Of a DNA stretch of 10,198 nucleotides, positions 1-6,458 are shown one piece after another. Below the pieces are notes generated by a model that was given only the letters and a program-made list of their open reading frames with translations, made no database searches and had not been told where the DNA came from. The stretch's first letter is position 1; every line of letters begins with the position of its first letter. Made by a program: the position numbers and the translations under genes. Source of the stretch: DASZXJ01 sp035545895 (GTDB lineage: Bacteria; Planctomycetota; Phycisphaerae; Tepidisphaerales; Tepidisphaeraceae); NCBI GenBank assembly GCA_035545895.1, contig DASZXJ010000022.1, forward strand, positions 1 to 10,198. The letters run 5' to 3'.

Positions 1-1
1 T

Positions 2-37
2 CAAGTTGCATTGCGCGAGTTTTCGATTTACGAATAG
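2..37 (+). CDS. Possible C-terminal end of an upstream gene (perhaps ribosomal protein L9)
   Basis: Reading from base 2 gives QVALREFSIYE and then a TAG stop at 35-37, with common codons throughout. The alternating hydrophobic pattern ending in Glu fits the last strand of ribosomal protein L9, whose gene often precedes dnaB in bacteria. Only 11 residues are visible, so this is a weak inference from pattern and gene order. An alternative frame from base 1 stays open to a TGA at 94-96, but it uses several codons (ATA, TTA, CTA, AGG) that are rare in the sure genes here. The true identity depends on sequence left of the window. Confidence 0.25.
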   Translation, partial: QVALREFSIYE

Positions 38-92
38 CGCAGGCGTTGATAAAACTATTCGGTCTGCCAGAAGTAACGCCAAGGAAGGTGCC

Positions 93-143
93 ATGAGCCA
101 GTTGATCGATCCCGTCTCCGGCCAGTTTGACCGACTTCCACCC
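93..143 (+). pseudogene. DnaB-like N-terminal echo upstream of dnaB
   Basis: An ATG at 93, preceded by a good ribosome binding site (AAGGAAGG at 81-88), starts MSQLIDPVSGQFDRLPP. The true DnaB at 538 starts MSELMDHGLASQFEKLPP. With a one-residue gap, nine positions are identical and several more are conservative (Q/E, I/M, D/E, R/K). After the Pro-Pro pair the similarity stops: the frame runs on to a stop at 369-371, but its later part overlaps the better-supported gene at 197-514. I read it as a possible remnant of a second or former dnaB start, left when new DNA entered between the upstream gene and dnaB. It could instead be a coincidental or functional leader peptide. The DNA identity is too low for a recent tandem duplication. 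Confidence 0.35.
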
Positions 144-196
144 CACAGTTTTTTGGCTTGCTCTCGATCGAAGCAACTTTTTTGTAGGGAGTTGTC

Positions 197-514
197 ATGG
201 GCGATCAATCTGTGGGGTCCGATGACGAACTCATTTCAATTCCATTACATCAGAAGCATTGGGTCGTACTTCTGGGATCACTGGAGAACACGGTGGAACA
301 AACGCGAGCGCGCATTACAGAGTTGCGTTCTCAAGGAATCGACCATACGACTTTGCCTGATCCGCTGGTGACAGCACTGGCCGCGCCAACCATCGTTCGT
401 GGGATTATCGTCAAAGAGCTTGCGGCGCGCGGCATCATGAAACCAGGAGCAGATGCCAACATGGGCGTTGACCGAATCATGGACGAGATCCGGAAGTTTC
501 GCCGCGATTTATAA
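197..514 (+). CDS. Small hypothetical protein upstream of dnaB
   Basis: This 105-residue protein matches no family I recognise. The ATG at 197 has a clear ribosome binding site (AGGGAG at 186-191, 5 bases away), and an in-frame stop at 185-187 excludes a longer start. The protein appears soluble, with no signal peptide or membrane segment. Residues about 18-50 begin with a hydrophobic strand (WVVLLG) and continue into a helix with charged residues (VEQTRARITELRSQG). The second half is predicted mostly helical, ending in the basic IMDEIRKFRRDL. It lies 23 bases before dnaB on the same strand, so co-transcription with dnaB is likely. Nothing visible shows a function; a role in replication would be a guess from position only. 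Confidence 0.7.
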   Translation: MGDQSVGSDDELISIPLHQKHWVVLLGSLENTVEQTRARITELRSQGIDHTTLPDPLVTALAAPTIVRGIIVKELAARGIMKPGADANMGVDRIMDEIRKFRRDL

Positions 515-521
515 ATGCGGC

Positions 522-526
522 AGGAG
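522..526 (+). promoter_or_regulatory. Ribosome binding site for dnaB
   Basis: AGGAG lies 11 bases before the ATG at 538, somewhat farther than the usual 5-9. An ATG at 531 lies closer, but it is in a different reading frame from DnaB, so 538 remains the start. Confidence 0.5.
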
Positions 527-537
527 ATGCATGGAAA

Positions 538-1896
538 ATGAGCGAGTTAATGGACCATGGACTGGCCAGCCAATTCGAGAAGTTGCCGCCAGCGGCCGTC
601 GAAGCCGAGATGTGCATGATCGCCTCCATGATTCTCGATAAAGAGATGATTGGCCAGATAATTCAGATTCTTGGTCGAGACGATGTATATCAGGACGATC
701 ATCAGATTCTATTCGACATCCTCGTCAAGCTATTCGAGCAGAATAAGCCAATTGACGCCATCGTTCTGCGTGAGGAACTGGCCAAGCGAAACCTGCTTGA
801 AGATATTGGCGGCACAGCTTACCTGGCGACTCTGCTCAATACGGTTCCATCCTCCGCTCACGGAGCGCATTACGCTGGAATCGTTCGTGAAAAATCCCTG
901 CTGCGCCAGCTCATTGCAGCGAGTAACGAAATTTTGCGCGATGCGTATGCCCCGCACGACAAGGCCGACGTTGTGGTCGATCGGGCCGAGCACCGAATGT
1001 TCGAAATCGCCGAAAAGCGCATCGGCGGCGCGATGGTGCCTTTGGAAGGCGTTCTTCACGAAGTCTACGACATGCTTGAAGAGAAGGGCCGCCGCGGCCT
1101 GGAAAGCGATTTCCATGACGTGGATGACATGCTCAACGGCCTGCAGAATGGCGAACTGATCATCGTGGCGGCGCGTCCTTCGATGGGCAAAACCGCGTAT
1201 GCGATGAACGTCATCGAAAACGTCGCCGCCAATCACCGAATGCCGTGCGCGGTTTTCTCATTGGAAATGAGCAAACAGCAGCTTGCCCAGCGCATGCTTT
1301 GCAGCCGGGCGGGCATCGACGCGCAGAAGGTACGAAAGGGATTGCTCTCCGCGGCTGAATATCAAAAACTCGCGGCCGTGGTCGTCGAACTGTCCAAAGC
1401 TCCCATCTGGGTGGACGATTCACCGGGATTGACCGTTCTCGAACTGCGTGCCAAGGCGCGTCGTCTTAAACGGCAACACGACATTAAGCTTTTGATGATC
1501 GACTATCTGCAGCTCATGGACTGCCCCGAAGTTCCGGAAAGCCGCCAGCAGCAGATCAGCCAGATCAGTCGCGGCATCAAGGCGGTCGCCCGCGAATTGA
1601 ATATTCCCGTGATCGCTGTCTCACAGCTCAATCGAGCGTCCGAAGGCCGCGACGGTCACCGTCCGCGCATGAGCGATCTCCGAGAAAGCGGTTCCATCGA
1701 GCAGGATGCCGACGTCATCATCCTGCTGCATAGGGAAGACTACTACCGCATGAGCGAGCCGGACTTCATTCCCGACAATGTTGCCGAAATCATCATCGCC
1801 AAACAGCGAAATGGTCCGACCGGCACAGTGAAATTGACGTTTGACAACAAGACAACGACTTTCAAGAACTACGCCGCCCAGCTCGATCCATTTTGA
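538..1896 (+). CDS. dnaB: Replicative DNA helicase DnaB
   Basis: DnaB is the hexameric ATP-driven helicase that unwinds DNA at the replication fork. The 452-residue length is normal for the family, and there is no intein. The N-terminal domain (about residues 14-120) shows the typical EAEMCMIASMILD and TVPSSAH stretches. The RecA-like C-terminal domain carries Walker A (ARPSMGKT, 212-219), the SLEMS motif after it, Walker B (LLMIDYLQL, catalytic-region Asp322), the SQLNR motif (362-366) and the arginine-finger region DLRESGSIEQDAD (Arg382). The end, IIAKQRNGPTGTVKL, is the usual DnaB C-terminal signature. The gene follows a small hypothetical gene by 23 bases and is followed by a secreted S55-type protein on the same strand. 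Only the N-terminal 18 residues are peculiar, because they have a look-alike at 93-143. Confidence 0.98.
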   Translation: MSELMDHGLASQFEKLPPAAVEAEMCMIASMILDKEMIGQIIQILGRDDVYQDDHQILFDILVKLFEQNKPIDAIVLREELAKRNLLEDIGGTAYLATLLNTVPSSAHGAHYAGIVREKSLLRQLIAASNEILRDAYAPHDKADVVVDRAEHRMFEIAEKRIGGAMVPLEGVLHEVYDMLEEKGRRGLESDFHDVDDMLNGLQNGELIIVAARPSMGKTAYAMNVIENVAANHRMPCAVFSLEMSKQQLAQRMLCSRAGIDAQKVRKGLLSAAEYQKLAAVVVELSKAPIWVDDSPGLTVLELRAKARRLKRQHDIKLLMIDYLQLMDCPEVPESRQQQISQISRGIKAVARELNIPVIAVSQLNRASEGRDGHRPRMSDLRESGSIEQDADVIILLHREDYYRMSEPDFIPDNVAEIIIAKQRNGPTGTVKLTFDNKTTTFKNYAAQLDPF

Positions 1897-1946
1897 TCTT
1901 CCCGCGTCTTGCGACAGGTCGATTCGCGGCCTACGATGCCTTCCTC

Positions 1947-3929
1947 GTGAAGGTGCGGCTGTCGATCATCCTGGTCCTCTTCTCGCTGTCGTGCGCCGCG
2001 CGCGGGCAGAGCACCGCGCCGGCTTCGCCTTTCGATCCCGCCCGACATATGAAAGTCGCCGAGGTCCGTCCCGGCATGAAGGGTTATGGCCTGAGCGTGT
2101 TTTCGGGCAGCCGGATCGACCGGTTTGAAGTGGAAGTCATTTCGATTCTCAGAAATTTCAATCCCAAATCCGATGTGATCTTGGTCCGTTGCAGCGGCGC
2201 AAATCTTGAACATACGGGCGCAATTGCCGGCATGAGCGGTTCGCCGGTCTATCTGACCGATGAACAAGGCCGTTCACGGCTCGCCGGCGCATTTGCGTTT
2301 GGATGGTCGCTCACCAAGGACCCGCTTGGCGGCTTGCAACCGATCGAATACATGCTCGATACCGGGCCGGCAGGGAAGCCATCAGTGACCGAGAAACCCT
2401 CGGCCGATGCTTCCGGCTACCATGGTTCGATCCGTTATATTTACAACCCGCTGAAACTGCCAAGCCCCGGCAAATCAAGCAGCGAGGTCGCCCTTTCAAC
2501 TCGTTTGACCGGTAGTGAAATCGATCCCACGCAGCTTCAACCCCTGGCCACGCCATTGATGGCTGGCGGTTTGTCGCCGCGTTTGATCGAGCAATTTGGA
2601 CCTTTGTTGCGCTCGCAAGGCCTGGTCTTGCTTCAAGCCGGCGGCTCATCAGATTCATCAACAACCCAGCCGGTGGAGATCGTGCCGGGCTCGGTGCTGG
2701 TCGCCCCGCTGCTCACCGGCGATGTGTCGATGACTGCCGTTGGCACCACCACTGAAGTGCTCGGCAATCGCGTGTTCGGGTTCGGTCATCCATTCAACAG
2801 CGACGGCTCAATTTCGCTGCCGATGGGCGCGGGCCAGATCAACGCGGTCATTCCCAGCCTTTCGCAAAGCTTCAAAATCGGTTCGCTGACCGATATTCGA
2901 GGCACGCTCACATCCGATGTTTCGACCGGCGTAGCTGGGAATCTTGGGCCGACACCCCCTACCGTGCCAATCGACATTCACCTTGTTTATACCGATGGGT
3001 CGATTGATTCCCTGTACCACTTCAATGCAGTATGGCATCCGCGACTGACTCCAACACTGCTCACGGTTGGAATCGCCGCGGCGCTGACAGGCCGGCAGGA
3101 TTTGCCTGAGTTCCACACGATTCAATACGATCTTGATCTGTCATTCAATGAATCCCGATCAATCAAGCTCCGTAATATTGCGGTCAATGCACCCGCTCCA
3201 TTGCTGATGCGCAGTCTGGTCACGCCGATCAGCTTTGCAACGGAAAATCCGTTTAAGTCGCTTAAACTGGAAAAAATATCCGGCACGATACGCGTCACGC
3301 CCGAGGCACACGAAGCCGATATTCTGTCGGTCGATCTCGTCAAGACGAAATTCAAGCCCGGCGAAACGATTCACGGCCTAGTTCACTATCGCCCGTTTCG
3401 ACTGCCCGAAAAAACGATGTCGATTGAGTTACAGCTTCCGCGCGACATTCCCGACGGCAGCTACAGCCTGAGCGTGAGTGATCGTGAGACGTTTTTGCAG
3501 GATGAGCAGCGCACCTCGCCATATCGATTTACGGCCCAGAATATCGACGACGTTTTCAAGGTGATCGATGACATCACATCCGTTCGCGAGGATGCGGTGT
3601 ATGTGCGACTCATGCGACAGGTGGATGGTGTGGCCATCGGACATACCACCCTGCCACGATTGCCGGGGTCTCGGCGGCAGATTCTTCTCGATTCGGGCCG
3701 TGATGAAATCACGCCTTTGATGGGTTCGACCGTCAAAATCATCAAAAGTGAGCTTGCGATGAGCGGCTCAAGCGAAGTGGAAATCGACGTTGAACGAAGT
3801 GTCAAAGCTGAAGGACGACCCGGACACGCGACGCCGACGATGCCGCCGGCACGATTGCCCGGCGGTGGGTCAACTCATCGCGCCGAGCCGATGCAACCGA
3901 TGCCCGATGAACCAGGCGATTCGCCTTGA
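1947..3929 (+). CDS. Secreted SpoIVB peptidase S55-domain protein
   Basis: This 660-residue protein starts with a signal peptide (KVRLSIILVLFSLSCAARGQ), so it acts outside the cytoplasm. I chose the GTG at 1947 because it puts the signal peptide at the N-terminus; a TTG at 1893 overlapping the dnaB stop would add 18 residues. Residues 95-100 are GMSGSP, the serine-nucleophile motif of family S55 (SpoIVB), with Ser97 the likely nucleophile. The stretch after it (GAFAFGWSLTKDPLGG, then PIEYML at 132-137) also follows SpoIVB. A second conserved block, GFGHPF with His281, comes later, whereas in SpoIVB the His block precedes the Ser. The region from about 430 on looks like beta-rich secreted domains, and the tail is rich in Pro and Gly. 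Autoproteolysis or protease activity is inferred, not shown. No clear ribosome binding site is visible; coupling to dnaB is possible. Confidence 0.85.
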   Translation: MKVRLSIILVLFSLSCAARGQSTAPASPFDPARHMKVAEVRPGMKGYGLSVFSGSRIDRFEVEVISILRNFNPKSDVILVRCSGANLEHTGAIAGMSGSPVYLTDEQGRSRLAGAFAFGWSLTKDPLGGLQPIEYMLDTGPAGKPSVTEKPSADASGYHGSIRYIYNPLKLPSPGKSSSEVALSTRLTGSEIDPTQLQPLATPLMAGGLSPRLIEQFGPLLRSQGLVLLQAGGSSDSSTTQPVEIVPGSVLVAPLLTGDVSMTAVGTTTEVLGNRVFGFGHPFNSDGSISLPMGAGQINAVIPSLSQSFKIGSLTDIRGTLTSDVSTGVAGNLGPTPPTVPIDIHLVYTDGSIDSLYHFNAVWHPRLTPTLLTVGIAAALTGRQDLPEFHTIQYDLDLSFNESRSIKLRNIAVNAPAPLLMRSLVTPISFATENPFKSLKLEKISGTIRVTPEAHEADILSVDLVKTKFKPGETIHGLVHYRPFRLPEKTMSIELQLPRDIPDGSYSLSVSDRETFLQDEQRTSPYRFTAQNIDDVFKVIDDITSVREDAVYVRLMRQVDGVAIGHTTLPRLPGSRRQILLDSGRDEITPLMGSTVKIIKSELAMSGSSEVEIDVERSVKAEGRPGHATPTMPPARLPGGGSTHRAEPMQPMPDEPGDSP

Positions 3930-3941
3930 GCCTTGCCTTGC

Positions 3942-3945
3942 GGAG
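3942..3945 (+). promoter_or_regulatory. Ribosome binding site fixing the propeller gene start
   Basis: GGAG lies 5 bases before the ATG at 3951. It favours this ATG over the in-frame TTG at 3933, and a signal peptide begins directly at the ATG. Confidence 0.65.
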
Positions 3946-3950
3946 AATTC

Positions 3951-6200
3951 ATGAGAATTGTCATTTGCGTGTTGATCGGTTGCCTGACTGCTCCGGCCTG
4001 GGCGGTCAAAACGTCGCACTGGGTTCATTCCAGCGAATCCGATTATCAGCGCGGCACGTTCAATCACGTGGTGGCGACCAATCTTGGCGATCTCAAGTTG
4101 TCACGTCAGGTTAAAACGCTGGTGGAGCAGGATGCGCGGTTTAGCGCGGTCTTTGCGATGGCGCAATCGCCTGATGGCACGATCTATGCCGGCACCGGGC
4201 CCGATGGAATTTTGCTCGCGATCAGGGATGACAAGATCTCGACGGCTGCGGAATTGGGCGAGCATGTCAACTTGTTCAGCCTGCTGGTTGATTCGCGAGG
4301 GCGGTTATTGATCGGCACGGGCGGGGAAAAGGGAGAGATTCTCCGAATCGATAAGCCGGGTGACAAGCCCCATTCGATTTTCTCATCCGACGAGGTGAAA
4401 TATATCTGGGCGATGGCGCAGACGCCCGATGGCAACGTCTATGCCGCCACCGGACCCAATGGCCAGCTTTTTCAAATCAATCCGGATGGTTCGCACAAGG
4501 TGCTGTTTGACTGCAACGAAAATAACCTGCTTTGCCTGCTGAGCGATGGCGGAGATTTATTATACATCGGCACCGATCCAAATGGGCTGATTTATCGAGT
4601 AAACCGAAAGACTGGCGATGCATTTGTCGTTTACGACTCGCAGCAGGATGAAATCAGCGCCTTGGCGCGCGACAGTCATGGGAATTTGTATGCCGGCTCA
4701 TCCAATTCCGGCCAGCCATCGGAAAACAGCGCCGAACCCGATCATGAGGGTCGCCCGGAAGGCGATAGCCATGATTCCGCCATCCCATCGTTGCCGCGAC
4801 GAATGCCCAAGCCGGCCGATTCGCCAACCACCATGCCTGGCGAAGTGCCCGGCATTCCAAAGGAATCACATCCCCTGTCGATGATGATCCTGCAAGCCGC
4901 TGATGAGCCGGCAGCCAGCCCAACCAGCGCTCCTGCAAGTCCGGGCAAGTCGTTGCGTCGAAAATCCGCCTCTGGATCGCCGCCTCCCTCATCGTCGGGA
5001 AATAACAATGTGATTTACCGCATCGATCCCGAAGGATTTGTCACTGAAGTATTTCACAGCAACGATACGATCCTGGCGATGACTGAAAACGATGGCGCGA
5101 TTTTGGCCGCCACTGGTGAAGAAGGAAATATCTACCAAATCAACCCGCAGGCGGACGAGACCACCCTGCTGGCCAAGCTCGATCCCAAACAGGTGCTCTG
5201 CCTTTTGCCGGTCAAGGATGGACGAGTTTTCCTCGGCACCGCAAACGCCGGGCAAATCGGAGTCCTTGGTGCGGGGTTCGCTTCAGAGGGGACGTTCGTC
5301 AGCCAGGTGCTCGATGCCGAACAGATCAGCCGATTCGGCAAGATCGAACTTCGCGGCACGCTGCCGTCGGGAACGGGTTTGAAGATTTCGACGCGCAGCG
5401 GCAATGTCTCGGAAGAGGACGATGCCGGCTGGTCGAAATGGTCTGACGATTTGCCCGCGAGCGAATTCGTGCAAAATCCATCGCCGGCTGCGCGGTATCT
5501 TCAATATCGCCTGACCTTTTCCAGTTCGGATGGCAAGTCCACACCAACGGTTGATGAAATTGACGTGGCCTACCAGTCGCCCAACCTGGCGCCGGTCGTG
5601 AAATCGATTAAGGTCACTTCAGACCGGTCCGACGAAGACGCCCCCGCCAAGACCAAGATGACGATCAAGTGGGACGCCACCGACGCCAATGAGGACGATC
5701 TGGAATACAACCTCTACTTTCGCATGGGCACGGCTGGGCCTTGGATATTGCTGAAGGAAAAAGTGAAAGATCCGACTTATGACTGGGAAACGCGGAATGT
5801 GGCGGATGGCAGATATCAGATCAAGGTGGACGCCTCCGATGCCGCTGCCAATCCCACAGGCCAGGGGAAAACGGCATCCCGAGTGAGCGATCCTGTGGTG
5901 GTCGATAATACTGTCCCCGTGATTGGCGATGTGAAAATCGCGATTTCAGGCGGAAAAGTGAATATTTCAACCCACGTTACCGATCGAACCAGCACTGTCG
6001 CGTTGCTGCAATACAGCATTGATTCGGCGGAGCATTGGCAGACCGTGCTTCCTTCGGATAATATCGCTGATTCGCCTGAGGAGGCGTATTCGTTTGATGT
6101 GCCCGGCCTGTCCGGCGGAACTCATCAAATCACGTTCCGGGCGACGGATTCACATGGCAACCGAGCCTTTGAATCGGTAAATGTAACCGTGGAAAAATAG
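3951..6200 (+). CDS. Secreted seven-bladed beta-propeller protein with Ig/Fn3-like C-terminus
   Basis: The 749-residue protein starts with a signal peptide (MRIVICVLIGCLTAPAWA, likely cut after AWA) and is probably exported. Seven copies of a blade motif of the form YAGTGPDGxIYRIDPDG are visible, starting near residues 77, 118, 162, 203, 245, 383 and 425. Spacing is about 41-44 residues except between copies 5 and 6, where a low-complexity Pro/Ser-rich stretch (about 250-350) interrupts blade 5 between YAGSSNSG and NNVIYRIDPEG. Residues about 460-550 form a beta-sandwich-like region (FGKIELRGTLPSG, then WSKWSDD), and 550-749 look like two fibronectin/Ig-like domains (DATDANEDDLEYNLYFR; FRATDSHGNRAFE). 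Similar proteins are usually annotated as WD40/YVTN-like repeat proteins, function unknown. The gene starts 21 bases after the S55 gene, so an operon and a shared surface role are likely but unproven. Confidence 0.88.
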   Translation: MRIVICVLIGCLTAPAWAVKTSHWVHSSESDYQRGTFNHVVATNLGDLKLSRQVKTLVEQDARFSAVFAMAQSPDGTIYAGTGPDGILLAIRDDKISTAAELGEHVNLFSLLVDSRGRLLIGTGGEKGEILRIDKPGDKPHSIFSSDEVKYIWAMAQTPDGNVYAATGPNGQLFQINPDGSHKVLFDCNENNLLCLLSDGGDLLYIGTDPNGLIYRVNRKTGDAFVVYDSQQDEISALARDSHGNLYAGSSNSGQPSENSAEPDHEGRPEGDSHDSAIPSLPRRMPKPADSPTTMPGEVPGIPKESHPLSMMILQAADEPAASPTSAPASPGKSLRRKSASGSPPPSSSGNNNVIYRIDPEGFVTEVFHSNDTILAMTENDGAILAATGEEGNIYQINPQADETTLLAKLDPKQVLCLLPVKDGRVFLGTANAGQIGVLGAGFASEGTFVSQVLDAEQISRFGKIELRGTLPSGTGLKISTRSGNVSEEDDAGWSKWSDDLPASEFVQNPSPAARYLQYRLTFSSSDGKSTPTVDEIDVAYQSPNLAPVVKSIKVTSDRSDEDAPAKTKMTIKWDATDANEDDLEYNLYFRMGTAGPWILLKEKVKDPTYDWETRNVADGRYQIKVDASDAAANPTGQGKTASRVSDPVVVDNTVPVIGDVKIAISGGKVNISTHVTDRTSTVALLQYSIDSAEHWQTVLPSDNIADSPEEAYSFDVPGLSGGTHQITFRATDSHGNRAFESVNVTVEK

Positions 6201-6209
6201 AAAGATCAG

Positions 6210-6282
6210 CCACGGAGGACACAGAGTTCACAGAGAAGACCCGCAAAGGAATTTTTCTCTGTGTTCTCTGTGATCTCTGTGG
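6210..6282. repeat. Imperfect inverted repeat made of 9-base CTCTGTG-type units
   Basis: The left arm (6210-6237) and right arm (6255-6282) are each 28 bases and pair at about 23 positions around a 17-base loop. The right arm reads as TTCTCTGTG, TTCTCTGTG, ATCTCTGTG, plus G. The left arm is the same kind of unit reversed: CACGGAGGA, CACAGAGTT, CACAGAGAA. So there are three units facing three units. It lies between the propeller gene stop (6200) and rpmH (6306). No T-run follows the hairpin on the + strand, so it is not a classic intrinsic terminator, although the structure could still slow polymerase or stabilise the 3' end of the upstream mRNA. From memory, CTCTGTG-type repeats of this look are scattered in many planctomycete and related genomes; I could not check this. 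Confidence 0.85.
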
Positions 6283-6305
6283 CGTTATGTCTGGAGATTG
6301 GCCGC

Positions 6306-6440
6306 ATGCATTATCCGCACAAGATCAGCAAGGTAAAACGAGCCCGCAAGATCGGCTTTCGAGCGCGCATGCGTACGAAAAAGGGTCGGCAGATGATCAA
6401 TCGCAAGCGCCGGGCAGGCCGCAGCGTGCAAGTCGTCTAA
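6306..6440 (+). CDS. rpmH: 50S ribosomal protein L34
   Basis: This 44-residue, very basic protein is ribosomal protein L34 (bL34), a small component of the large ribosomal subunit. The core KRARKIGFRARMRTKKGR at residues 11-28 is the family signature, followed by MINRKRRAGR. The N-terminus (MHYPHKISK) differs from the common MKRTYQPS form. GGAG at 6293-6296 lies 9 bases before the ATG. In most bacteria rpmH is next to rnpA and near dnaA, but here the downstream neighbour is a convergent sugar-kinase-like gene, and upstream lie the inverted repeat and the propeller gene. It must therefore have its own promoter or be read through from upstream; I see no convincing promoter. The call is firm despite the small size. 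Confidence 0.95.
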   Translation: MHYPHKISKVKRARKIGFRARMRTKKGRQMINRKRRAGRSVQVV

Positions 6441-6458
6441 ACAGTATCCCTCTTCCAT

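Noticed and set aside
1..96. Frame-1 reading that ends in an ATGA overlap with the ATG at 93
   Set aside because: It is open for 31 codons, but uses several codons (ATA, TTA, CTA, AGG) that are rare in the sure genes here, and such a length is common by chance.
6..371. Long open frame covering 6-371 as a full gene
   Set aside because: Its second half overlaps the better supported gene at 197-514 and looks like out-of-frame sequence. Only the short DnaB-like piece at 93-143 seemed meaningful.
730..1236. 168-codon open frame on the - strand inside dnaB
   Set aside because: It lies entirely opposite a highly conserved dnaB region, has no ribosome binding site or recognisable domain, and is best seen as a shadow.
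1893..1946. TTG start overlapping the dnaB stop for the S55 gene
   Set aside because: It would place 18 extra residues before a clean signal peptide, and no ribosome binding site is visible there. Coupled translation cannot be excluded.
6210..6282. Intrinsic terminator for the propeller gene
   Set aside because: The hairpin is not followed by a T-run on the + strand, and its strict 9-base unit structure is not what a simple terminator needs.
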